In this document: positions 7,802 to 15,559 of the stretch, piece after piece
How positions within the stretch are numbered: the stretch's first letter is position 1
Layout: every line of letters begins with the position of its first letter
NCBI GenBank assembly: GCA_052033935.1
Contig: JBPOJE010000054.1
Coordinates: 1 to 21,454, forward strand
Length of the DNA: 21,454 nucleotides
From: JAGVUD01 sp052033935
Lineage (GTDB): Bacteria; Armatimonadota; UBA5829; DSUL01
Direction: 5' to 3'
The notes under the pieces: model-generated
Database searches by the model: none
Told to the model about the DNA's origin: nothing
What the model saw: only the letters and a program-made list of their open reading frames with translations
Position numbers and translations under genes: made by a program

Positions 7802-8917
7802 TACCTTCCGCTGCGCACAGAGCGAAGGCCCTTGTGGACCTCGGCGCGCTTCGGCGCAACTTCGCCGAGGTCCGGAGGCTCGTTGGCGGAGGCGTGCGCG
7901 TCTGGCCTGCGGTGAAGGGCGGACGCGTACGGGCACGGCGCTGTGGAGGCCGTCCGAGCCTTGCCCGGCGCGGACGGTTTCTGCGTGGCAACCGTCGCCG
8001 AAGCCGAACAGATCGCTCCGCTGGCTGAAGGGCGTCCGGTGCTGCACCTCGGGGCGTTTCATCCGGAGGATGCCGCCGGCATTGTTGCCGGCGGGTTCGA
8101 GACAGCCCTTGTTGATGTCGCCTCGGCCTCGCTGCTCAGCCGCGAGGCGGTGCGAACGGGGCACCGCGTGAGGGTGCATCTCAAGGTGGACATGGGCATG
8201 GGGCGCGTGGGAATGCCGCCTACTGATGTTCTTGCCGCCGCGCGTGAGATCGCGGCAATGCCGGGGCTTGATGTCGCCGGGCTTATGACCCACTTTCCGT
8301 CGTCCGATGACGCCGACCTGACGTTTGCCCGCGCGCAGGCAGCGCTTCTGCCTGGCCTGCGCGATCAGCTTTCGGAAGCCCTCGGGCATCCCCTGCTCCT
8401 GCACGCAGCGAACAGCGGCGCGATCCTGGGGCTCCCTGAAGCGCGCTTTGATGCGATCAGGCCGGGGATCATGCTCTACGGCGCGTTTCCCTCACCCGAA
8501 GCCGTGCGCACGGCGTCGCTTGAATCTGTCATGACACTCTCGGCATGCATCGTGTTTATCAAGACCGTGGCCTCTGGGACAACCGTCAGCTACGGGCGGA
8601 CGTGGACTGCGCGGCGCCAGAGCCGCATCGCCACCGTCAGCATTGGCTACGGAGACGGGCTGCCGAGGGCGCTCTCGAACAGAGGTTTCGCCCTTGTGCG
8701 AGGGGTGCCCGTGCCCGTCGCCGGGCGGGTCTGCATGGATGCGGTGATGCTGGATGTGACGGACGTTCCGGAAGCGGCATGCGGTGACGAGGCCGTTTTC
8801 TGGGGGCGGCAGGGCGGTGCGGTCCTGCGTCTCGAAGATGTCGCAGCCGCCATTGACACGATCCCCTACGAGCTGACCTGTGGCGTCGCTGCGCGAGTGC
8901 CCCGGGTGTTTGCCTGA
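7798..8917 (+). CDS. alr: Alanine racemase, interrupted by a +1 shift at the PLP-lysine motif
   Basis: Alanine racemase makes D-alanine for peptidoglycan. The frame from TTG 7798 (overlapping the previous stop) reads 'AKALVDLGALRRNFAEVRRL...WPAVK', then breaks. Dropping one G from the GGG at 7917-7919 restores 'KADAYGHGAVEAV', which is the PLP-lysine motif, and joins the long frame running to 8917. The corrected protein is 372 residues, normal for the family, with the PLP lysine at 40 and the catalytic tyrosine in 'SYGRTW' at 265. 'KVDMGMGRVG', 'TVSIGYGDGLPR' and 'GRVCMD' are intact. Read as given, only a fragment from 7943 lacking the PLP lysine could be made. Since alr is usually essential and everything else is conserved, a one-base sequencing error is likelier than a dead gene; a duplicate elsewhere would change that. 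Confidence 0.85.
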
Positions 8918-8937
8918 AGATTAGGATTCTGGTCCCA

Positions 8938-10473
8938 ATGCCGAACATACCTGTTTGTGCTTCCGTTCTGCTGGTCCCACTGCTTCTCTGCGTGGCCGCG
9001 CTTGGCTCCGCGGATACCGTCAAGAACGGTTATCTAAAGCTGGACTTCGATGGCCCCGTCCTATCCGCGCTCTCTGTTGACCCCGGCGGTAAGGGTGAGT
9101 TCGGCAAGCCTTTGCTCACCAACCTCGCATTCGGCGTCGGCTTGAGCATGAGCCTCCAGGCGGCGCCCTCGTCCGGGCGCTCCTTTGCCGGCAGCGTGAA
9201 GGTTGCCGCCATGGATGGGCGCTCTCAGTCGAACAACCCGTTCCGGCTGAAGCCCGGTCACACGCTGGGTGTTCTCTTCACGTCGCCAATCGAGGAGATG
9301 ACGGCCGCGGGCTTGCGCGTTCCCACGTGGAACCATTCGGATGCCGGGGCGACTCTGAAGCTCTTCCGCGCGGAGAAGACTGCCGAAGGCTTCAAGCTCG
9401 GCGCCCTCGTCGCCCAGCGCCGCGTCACGAACCACCCTGACAACACGTGGATGGAACTCGAACTCGAACCCCAGCCGCCCGGAACGTACTACCTCGAAAT
9501 GAGCGATCCGCACAAAGAGATCGGCGTGTGGGGAGATACCGCTGCGCCGCGCGCAGGGGATTCGTTCGCGGACGGCAAACCTGTCGCGGCGAACCTGAAC
9601 TACCGCTTCAGCGGACGCAGGCCCGTGCAGGCCAGTCTGTCGTACAGGCTCGATGGCGCTACGCTTGGCATCAGCTTTGCCGCCGAAGACCCAGCCGCGG
9701 CGTTTCCGGAGGCTTCGTTCCAGACGGCGTGGGAGCGGACGGGCTATGACCTCACGCCGTCTCCCTTCGACGCCTGCTGGAACTCCAGCGGGCAGTGGAT
9801 CTTCTTCAACCAGCTCAAGCGCCGCCCGCATTCCACAGCCATGCTGCCCTGCGACCAGCTCGTTCTTCGCGCATTCGACAACTGCGAACTGGTCGTGGAC
9901 TTCAGCCGCGGCGCGAAGTTCAACTGGTCCGCTGAACAAGAGGGCCGTCTGCTCTGGAAGGGTGGGGCACCGGGCATGAAGCTGACTGTCCGCCCGGTCT
10001 CGAAAGAGCCGCCTTCCTGGGCGCCTGTGTTCGAGTGCTCCGATGCCCGCCTCGCCCGTCTCACCAACGAGTTCTATCTGAGCCACGGCGCCAACTACGG
10101 CGTTGGCACACACCCCGATTGGAAGGAGTGGCAGGGGCAGATTCTCTCCTGGACAGCCAGCCCGCTCAACTCCACGGTGAAAGATCAGATCGCCCGGGGA
10201 TACAGGATGACGCCGGAAGGCTACGTGTACACCTGGGGCCGCGAGATCGGCTGGCCGTTTCCGATGGCGGACGCGGACGGCGACGGGCTGAACGACTACG
10301 ATACCCGCCACTTCACCACCAACGCCTGCTTCATTCTGGGGGCGTGGCGTCTCATCTCGTGGACGCGCGACGACGAGTTCACCGCACAGGCGTTGCCCCG
10401 CCTCCGAAGCGCCATGGAGTATCAGCTCAAGCAGCTTCAGGGCGAAGGCGGCATTCTTAATCACCAACGCTAA
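8938..10473 (+). CDS. Secreted glycosidase-like protein, N-terminal part (frame broken at about 10459)
   Basis: The open frame encodes 511 residues with a signal peptide ('ASVLLVPLLLCVAALGSA', cleavage near 25). A beta-rich N-terminal region (about 30-350) is followed by a helical region that looks like an (alpha/alpha)6 six-hairpin glycosidase barrel, as in GH15/GH65/GH78-type enzymes. 'DADGDGLND' (445-453) has the spacing of a calcium-binding loop. The frame ends at TAA 10471, but sequence of the same protein continues one frame over: removing one A from 10459-10460 gives 'GGILITNAKGHTGEDGG'. The full locus (8938-11497) would encode about 852 residues. The start ATG lies 21 bp after the alr stop, so it may be the third gene of that operon. 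The exact family is not recognised. Confidence 0.7.
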   Translation: MPNIPVCASVLLVPLLLCVAALGSADTVKNGYLKLDFDGPVLSALSVDPGGKGEFGKPLLTNLAFGVGLSMSLQAAPSSGRSFAGSVKVAAMDGRSQSNNPFRLKPGHTLGVLFTSPIEEMTAAGLRVPTWNHSDAGATLKLFRAEKTAEGFKLGALVAQRRVTNHPDNTWMELELEPQPPGTYYLEMSDPHKEIGVWGDTAAPRAGDSFADGKPVAANLNYRFSGRRPVQASLSYRLDGATLGISFAAEDPAAAFPEASFQTAWERTGYDLTPSPFDACWNSSGQWIFFNQLKRRPHSTAMLPCDQLVLRAFDNCELVVDFSRGAKFNWSAEQEGRLLWKGGAPGMKLTVRPVSKEPPSWAPVFECSDARLARLTNEFYLSHGANYGVGTHPDWKEWQGQILSWTASPLNSTVKDQIARGYRMTPEGYVYTWGREIGWPFPMADADGDGLNDYDTRHFTTNACFILGAWRLISWTRDDEFTAQALPRLRSAMEYQLKQLQGEGGILNHQR

Positions 10474-11497
10474 AGGGCACACGGGAGAGGATGGAGGCAT
10501 AGGCAGCAACTACTGGGACATCCTGCCCTTCGGGCACAAGGACGCCTTCGCGAACATCTACTTCATAGCGTCGCTCGACGCGATGGCGGGCATTGAGGAG
10601 TACGCCGCCCTGCGTGGCATCAAAGCGCCAGACGTAACGAAGGCGCGCTCTCCACAGGAATACCATGCGCTCGCTACCAAGGCCCGCTCCACCTTCCGCA
10701 GCACGTTTTGGCTGGAGAAGGAGAACCGTTTCGCGGGATGCGAGGATGTCCACGGCAACCTTCACGACTACGGGTTCAGCTTCGTGAACCTCGAAGCAGC
10801 GTCCCGTGACATACTCACCGCTTCTCAGGCGAAGCGGATGTTCCGGTGGCTGGAGACAGCCGTCACCTCGTCCGGCAAGGCGGATATGTACTCCCGCTAG
10901 GTTTTGGCACCCCGTTCGCTTGCCATCCACAACCCGCGCAAGAGCGACCCGCAGATACCGAAGCCGTCCTGGTGGTTCTTCGGCTGGCCGGGTACCGAGT
11001 TCGATGGGCAGTGCCAGACTGGCGGCGCCATTCTGTATGTCTCTTTCTACGATCTGATGGCCCGCCTCAGCTACCTCGGCCCGGACAACGCGTTGGCTCG
11101 CTACCGGGCCATTCTCGATCGTTACGCTGAGCCCGACCGGCTCTCGGGCGGCAGTCCACTGTATCGCGGCGAGAAAACCCAGGGCGGACCCGGAGGCGCC
11201 GCTGGCTCGGTGGGAGTCGAAGGGGAATTCCCGGAGAGCGGGCTGGTGCCTTGCTTCATGCTCCACGGGATCATGGGGCTGGAACCTTCCGCGTGCGGGC
11301 TTGTCATTCATCCCCGCTTGCCATCGAGCATCCAATGGGTGCGTTGCCGCAATGTCACCTATGGCGGAGAGCTGTACACGTTCGAAGTGCGCGCCGAAAC
11401 TGTGACAGTGCGGCGTCAGAAGGACGGGGCCAGCGTCACGAAGCGTCTGTCCGGCGGTCGGACCGAGTTCGAACCTTCGCGCGAGAAGTGGCAGTAG
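10461..11497 (+). pseudogene. C-terminal part of the same glycosidase, shifted frame with an in-frame TAG
   Basis: This stretch continues the protein that starts at 8938, in the next frame. It reads 'ITNAKGHTGEDGGIGSNYWDILPFGHKD...', a six-hairpin barrel segment, then 'SFVNLEAASRDILTASQAKRM'. At 10898-10900 a TAG interrupts 'DMYSR*VLAPRSLAIHNPR'; the same frame continues with good coding character to 11497, ending in a small beta domain ('YGGELYTFEVRAETVTV'). A TGG tryptophan in place of TAG would heal it. No start codon with a ribosome site supports separate translation of the pieces, so they are remnants or error-split parts of one gene. Confidence 0.68.
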
Positions 11498-11527
11498 CCC
11501 GATTTGCGCCTGAGTTTGCCCGAGGCC

Positions 11528-11556
11528 TTGAGCTATGCGCCCGCAGGGCTTATACT
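11528..11556 (+). promoter_or_regulatory. Sigma70-type promoter upstream of the class IV aminotransferase-like gene
   Basis: TTGAGC (11528-11533) and TATACT (11551-11556) are separated by exactly 17 bp. The start would be near 11563, about 53 bases before the GTG at 11616. The gene thus appears separately transcribed from the broken glycosidase. Confidence 0.6.
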
Positions 11557-11615
11557 GGAGCAGACGCGGGATATGCCGCTCAGGCGAAGAGTAAGGGAAG
11601 TGCTGATCTCAATCC

Positions 11616-12482
11616 GTGGCTAGATACTGCTGGATAAACGGAAAATGGCACACTGCTGACCGGCCGCTTATTCTGCCGGCCAACAGAGCGTACCTGTACG
11701 GGGACGGAGTGTTCGAGACGTTCAGGAGTAGAGCCGGCAGGTTCTTCCGGCTCGAGCGCCATCTGTCGCGCATGCACAGGGGCATGGATGTTCTCGGGCT
11801 CGATACAGGCGATGGGTTGGCGAATGCGCTCGAAGCGCTGCAGGACGTGTTCGGCCGTATCGGTTCGAAGGACGTGGTGTTCAGGATAACAGTGTCGCGG
11901 GGCAGCGGACTGCTGCAGCCGTCGTCCATCGCACCGGCGGAAGTCGTTGTTCTGGCCCAGCTTGCCCCCGAGAGTCCCGCTGAAGCCGGTCGTGCGGTCC
12001 TCTCGTCCGTGATGCGTGACGCGACCTCGCCTTTTGCCGATGTCGTGACCTGCAACTGGCTGCCGCACATCCTTGCGTTGCGCGAGGCGGAGGCGCTGGG
12101 CTATGACGAGGCGATCCTGGTCAACAACTCCGGGCACCTCGTCGAGGCCAGCTCGAGCAACCTCTTCTGGATTGCGAACGGAGAGCTCTTCACTCCGGCG
12201 GTTGAATGCGGCGCGCTCCCCGGCGTCACCCGCGAAGCGGTAGTCGAGTCTGCCGCCGCTGCCGGGATCCGCGTGCTGGAGGGCAGCTATCAGCCCGAGG
12301 CTCTCTCCTCCGCCGAAGCCGCGTTCGTCACGAGCGCGGTGGCGGGCGTGAGGCAACTTATCAGCTTTGGTGACGCGCCGCTTCTGCGAGAGGACTCGCG
12401 GGGCGTCATGTCCCGAGTCCGGCAGCAACTGGATCGCCTCATTGCGTCCGAGACTCACGCGGCGTCTTCCGGCAAGCATTGA
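11616..12482 (+). CDS. Class IV aminotransferase-fold protein lacking the PLP lysine
   Basis: A 288-residue fold-type IV protein of the branched-chain aminotransferase / D-amino acid transaminase / aminodeoxychorismate lyase family. Family features are present: 'ANRAYLYGDGVFETFR' (22-37), 'GYDEAILVNNSGHLVEASSSNLFWI' (162-186) with Glu177, and 'GALPGVTREAVVE' (199-211). The segment that should read like 'SPLAGLKTLNYL' is 'SPFADVVTCNWL' (138-149): the lysine that forms the PLP Schiff base is replaced by Val144 (codon GTG, 12045-12047), and no other lysine lies nearby. The frame is otherwise undamaged. It may be a pseudo-enzyme or have another function. The start is GTG 11616; the only Shine-Dalgarno-like sequence, AAGGGAAG, is about 15 bases upstream. 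Which subfamily it descends from cannot be fixed here. Confidence 0.85.
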   Translation: MARYCWINGKWHTADRPLILPANRAYLYGDGVFETFRSRAGRFFRLERHLSRMHRGMDVLGLDTGDGLANALEALQDVFGRIGSKDVVFRITVSRGSGLLQPSSIAPAEVVVLAQLAPESPAEAGRAVLSSVMRDATSPFADVVTCNWLPHILALREAEALGYDEAILVNNSGHLVEASSSNLFWIANGELFTPAVECGALPGVTREAVVESAAAAGIRVLEGSYQPEALSSAEAAFVTSAVAGVRQLISFGDAPLLREDSRGVMSRVRQQLDRLIASETHAASSGKH

Positions 12483-12599
12483 ATGTGTATATCATAACCG
12501 GCATGGAGGGCGTCACTGTGCGCATCACCGGCCGCGACATTATGGCAGGCTACACTCAATACGGGCGTCTCGCCTGCGCGCCCTCAGGGAGAACAAATC

Positions 12600-13397
12600 G
12601 TGAAGGTCTTTATTCTGGTTGACATGGAAGGCATCTCGGGCATCTGCCTCGAGGCGCACACGACGGGCGGCACTACTGAATACGAGATGGCGCGCCGATG
12701 GATGACTCAGGACGTGAATGCCGCGGTTCAGGGCGCGCTGGACGGAGGCGCCACCGAAGTCGTCGTGGCGGACGGCCACGGCACGAATGGTATGTACAAC
12801 CTCGTCTATCACGATCTGCACGAAGGCGCGCGCTATATCGAAGGCAGCCCGCGCGACTGGTATATCGCACAGCTCGACGGGAGCTACGACTGCATGCTGA
12901 TGGTGGGGATGCACGCGATGTCTGGCACTCCGCGTGCCGTTCTGGAGCACACCTGGTCGGGCGAGCGATGGCACAAGGCCCGTCTCAACGGACGCGAAAC
13001 CGGCGAGATCGGCCTCATGGCCGCGTATGCGGGCAGCTTCGGCGTTCCTGTCACGTTCGTCAGCGGCGATCTCGCCGCGGTCACCGAAGCCCGACAGTTT
13101 CTGGGCGAATCGCTCATCACAGCCTGCGTCAAGGAAGGGCTGGCTCGGTATGCGGCGAAGTTCCTGCCGCCCCAGACTGCGCGCGAGCTTATCCGCAAGG
13201 GAACGGCGCAGGCCGTCAGGGCAGCCGGGAACGCGAAGCCTTACGTCGTCGAAACGCCTGTCGCGCTGGAAGTGGACTACGTGCGTAACTCACACGTGGA
13301 TGTGATCCGTGCTGCCGAAAACGTCGAGATCGTCGCGCCGCGCACGGTGCGCTATTCGGGGCCGGATGTGCCCTCGGCGCTTCATCTCATGCGCTGA
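12600..13397 (+). CDS. dppA: M55-family D-aminopeptidase (DppA-like)
   Basis: M55 peptidases are zinc enzymes that remove N-terminal D-amino acids from short peptides such as D-Ala-D-Ala. The 265-residue protein matches Bacillus DppA along its length. It begins 'MKVFILVDMEGISG' with metal ligands Asp8 and Glu10; 'VVVADGHG' gives His60, 'MVGMHAMSGTPRAVLEHTW' gives His105 and the nucleophile-position His117, and 'GETGEIGLMAAYAG'-like sequence gives Glu136. There is no signal peptide, so it is cytoplasmic. The start GTG 12600 has AGGGAG 8 bases upstream. A TACACT -10-like box at 12551-12556 lacks a clear -35. The likely role is recycling of cell-wall peptides, in keeping with alr about 4 kb upstream. 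Confidence 0.92.
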   Translation: MKVFILVDMEGISGICLEAHTTGGTTEYEMARRWMTQDVNAAVQGALDGGATEVVVADGHGTNGMYNLVYHDLHEGARYIEGSPRDWYIAQLDGSYDCMLMVGMHAMSGTPRAVLEHTWSGERWHKARLNGRETGEIGLMAAYAGSFGVPVTFVSGDLAAVTEARQFLGESLITACVKEGLARYAAKFLPPQTARELIRKGTAQAVRAAGNAKPYVVETPVALEVDYVRNSHVDVIRAAENVEIVAPRTVRYSGPDVPSALHLMR

Positions 13398-13447
13398 CCG
13401 GTCTGGCCAAGGCTGTTTCTCATCCGTTCGCGCCTCCGGGTTTCGCG

Positions 13448-13476
13448 GCCCGGGGGCGCTCAGCCCCTGGGCTTTT
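13448..13476 (+). terminator. Intrinsic terminator after the M55 gene, overlapping the corA stop
   Basis: GCCCGGGGGC (13448-13457) pairs with GCCCCTGGGC (13463-13472), 10 pairs including one G-U, around a 5-base loop, followed by TTTT (13473-13476). It ends + strand transcripts about 50 bp after the M55 stop. It includes the last codons and stop (13460-13462) of the convergent corA gene. Confidence 0.75.
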
Positions 13477-14503
13477 CCGGAATACTGTCGTCCAACCAGC
13501 CACGCCGCTTCATCCACCAGAAGAACCCTGCCGCCGATCCCAGCATCAGGACGAGCGAAACAACGAAGAGCGCCAGCTTCGGGAACCCCAGCGGAACCTC
13601 GTACGACGCGCCGAAGAAGTTCATCCCGAAGAACCCCGTGATGAACGTGAGCGGCATGAACAGCACCGTCCAGATCGTCAGCACCTTCATGATCTCGTTG
13701 AGGCGGTTCGAGATAACCGACAGATACATGTCCATCGTGCCGGTCACTAGGTCCCGCAGGCTCTCGTTGATGTCCACCAGCCGCACGAGATGGTCGTACA
13801 CGTCACGGAAGTAGATACGGTCGGCGTGGTCAATCTGGCTGTACTCGTCGCGCGCCAGCCTGTTCAGAAGCTCCCGCGTGGGCGTCAGAATCCGGCGCAT
13901 ATCGAGCAGCGCCCGCTTCAGATCGAAGAAGCGGTTCAGAACGGCCTTTGAGGGATCCTCGAAGATGCTGTCCTGGCAGCGGTCTATCTCGGCGTCCAGA
14001 TCATCCATGATCGTCATATAGCCGCTCGTGACACTGGTCATGAGCTCATACATGAGATGATCCGGGCCGTGCCGCGGCAGTCGCCCGTGTTTGCTGGTGG
14101 ATTCCCAGACATGGTCCACTGCGGAACTCGCTCCCTCATGCAGGGTCACGAGGTAGTTCGGCCCCAGGAACATATCCAGTTCGCCGTGCCGGACGGAGAT
14201 TGCTCCGTCCATATCGAGCGAGAGTTCGCCTATGACGCAGTACACGTAGTCGTCCCATTCATCAACTCGCGGGACGTGCTGCTGCTGGAGGGCATCGGCG
14301 ATGGCAAGAGGATGAAACGTGAAGAGGCCGCTCAGGATTGCGTTCGCTTCCTGACCGCCGTCCGTGATGTCAAGCCACACCACACCCTCGCCGTCCGCAA
14401 GTGCCGCCGTCCACTCCTCCCGCTGGAGGTCGGGCTGCGGAGGCCCTTCCTTCGGGACATATAGGAAGCGGGGTTTCGGATCAGCTCGTGTCTCTGGGCT
14501 CAA
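13460..14503 (-). CDS. corA: CorA-family magnesium/divalent cation transporter
   Basis: CorA is a pentameric inner-membrane Mg2+ channel. The 347-residue protein has a large cytoplasmic N-terminal domain (about 1-270) with 'FHPLAIADALQQQHVPRVDEWDDYVYCVI' and a long helix carrying 'RALLDMRRILTPTRELLNRL'. Two C-terminal membrane helices follow (about 275-296 and 308-331). The signature GMN is at 293-295 in 'ITGFFGMNF', and the short basic tail after the second helix is typical. The start is TTG 14503; GGGTGAG just upstream may be the ribosome site, but a nearby alternative start cannot be excluded. It begins 32 bp after the stop of the preceding - strand gene and probably shares its promoter. 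Confidence 0.94.
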   Translation of the reverse strand: MSPETRADPKPRFLYVPKEGPPQPDLQREEWTAALADGEGVVWLDITDGGQEANAILSGLFTFHPLAIADALQQQHVPRVDEWDDYVYCVIGELSLDMDGAISVRHGELDMFLGPNYLVTLHEGASSAVDHVWESTSKHGRLPRHGPDHLMYELMTSVTSGYMTIMDDLDAEIDRCQDSIFEDPSKAVLNRFFDLKRALLDMRRILTPTRELLNRLARDEYSQIDHADRIYFRDVYDHLVRLVDINESLRDLVTGTMDMYLSVISNRLNEIMKVLTIWTVLFMPLTFITGFFGMNFFGASYEVPLGFPKLALFVVSLVLMLGSAAGFFWWMKRRGWLDDSIPEKPRG

Positions 14504-14535
14504 ATCTCACCCGGCCGCATCCACCGGCGCGCCGG

Positions 14536-15429
14536 TCAGGGCGATGTGGTGGTGGCTTTCTGGGCGGCCTGGAAAAGCTGGCTCTGCTGAATCCACTCAG
14601 CCCCGACCGCGGAAGCGCTCGTGAACTGACCGGGCGTCGGCTGCGCGCCCTCGATAACCCGCAGCTTGGCAATCGCCTCCCTACTGTAGGGTGGCACATC
14701 GAGCGAAGCAATCTGCAGATACTGCTGACGCGCCTGCTCGTAGCTGCCGTTGTCTTTGTAGATGTTCGCGAGCTTCAGCTTCTCGGATGCAAGCTGCTTC
14801 AGGAGCTTGCTCATGTCCGACTTGGCCACCGCGATGCGAGCCCATGCCGCCTGCGCTTCCAGCTTGTCGTTGTTCGTCTTGGCCTGCCTGTGGATAACGG
14901 CCCACTGGTTGGCCATCGCTACAACCTTGTTCAGCCTCTGATGAGTAAGCGAGACTGCCTGAGCCTGGGTCGCGGCGCGCTGAGCCGCCCAAGTGAAGTA
15001 CGGGTCAAAGCCGGCGTTCCCGGTCGCTCGCACATCCGCCTGCCCCTGCGCGTCCGAGCCGTAGCACGCGAAGAGCGTTACCCACTCATCCTTGCTACGC
15101 GCGTCCTTCACCATCGAGACCGGAATCTCAACGGAGTACGTTCGCTTACCCTTAGAGATGAATGTGTAATATGGGATGCTCCCGCCGCTTGCGGTCCTCT
15201 TGTTGATGCGCTTGACCGGCCCGTGCGGGGCCATGGAAAAAGGCACCTTTGCATCCGGGTCGGCCATGTTTGCCGTCGGGGCTGCCGGGACGGGCGATGC
15301 AACGGGCGTGATCTGCACGGCCCCTGGCGGCGGCTGTGCGGACATCCGCGATGCGCCCAAGAGCGCGACGGCAGCCAGCGCTGCGAGTGCGGCTGCGATG
15401 TATAGGTTTGTACGTTTTAACGCCAACAC
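14536..15429 (-). CDS. Secreted or membrane-anchored protein of unknown function with TPR-like helices
   Basis: I do not recognise a family. The 297-residue product has a basic N-terminus and a hydrophobic segment (about 8-27), so it is a signal peptide or anchor, then a Pro/Ala-rich linker (30-60). A likely beta domain (about 70-145) is followed by Ala/Gln-rich helices (145-215) and a TPR-like pair ('LKLANIYKDNGSYEQARQQYLQIASL', about 218-243). The start is GTG 15429, or the adjacent TTG 15426; GAGGAG stands 3 or 6 bases upstream respectively. It has a strong promoter of its own (15491-15519) and precedes corA on the same strand. The N-terminal beta region resembles domains that describe sugar or material composition in secreted proteins, but this is a weak impression. 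Confidence 0.75.
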   Translation of the reverse strand: MLALKRTNLYIAAALAALAAVALLGASRMSAQPPPGAVQITPVASPVPAAPTANMADPDAKVPFSMAPHGPVKRINKRTASGGSIPYYTFISKGKRTYSVEIPVSMVKDARSKDEWVTLFACYGSDAQGQADVRATGNAGFDPYFTWAAQRAATQAQAVSLTHQRLNKVVAMANQWAVIHRQAKTNNDKLEAQAAWARIAVAKSDMSKLLKQLASEKLKLANIYKDNGSYEQARQQYLQIASLDVPPYSREAIAKLRVIEGAQPTPGQFTSASAVGAEWIQQSQLFQAAQKATTTSP

Positions 15430-15440
15430 GAACTCCTCAA

Positions 15441-15459
15441 GCGCGGCCCTGTGCCGCGC
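15441..15459 (-). promoter_or_regulatory. Hairpin in the 5' leader directly before the ribosome binding site
   Basis: GCGCGGC (15441-15447) and GCCGCGC (15453-15459) form a perfect 7-bp stem with a 5-base loop. It falls between the promoter and the GAGGAG ribosome site (15433-15438) of the gene starting at 15429. It may stabilise the leader or affect initiation. Confidence 0.4.
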
Positions 15460-15490
15460 GCACGATCAACGCAATGCCGATCGTGTCACC

Positions 15491-15519
15491 ACTATAGACG
15501 GCGCGGGGTCCCCTGTCAA
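15491..15519 (-). promoter_or_regulatory. Near-consensus sigma70-type promoter for the 15429 gene and corA
   Basis: On the - strand, TTGACA (15519-15514) and TATAGT (15496-15491) are separated by exactly 17 bp. The spacer contains the palindrome GGGGACCCC. Transcription would begin near 15484, leaving a leader of about 55 bases. This is the best-matching promoter in the window. Confidence 0.75.
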
Positions 15520-15559
15520 ATGACTCCCTCGTCCGGGTACAGGTTCCTTGCGGCATTTG

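Noticed and set aside
6548..8404. Long open frame on the - strand opposite the aminotransferase and alr
   Set aside because: The + strand carries well-conserved enzymes across the whole span; the reverse frame is a high-GC shadow with no family resemblance.
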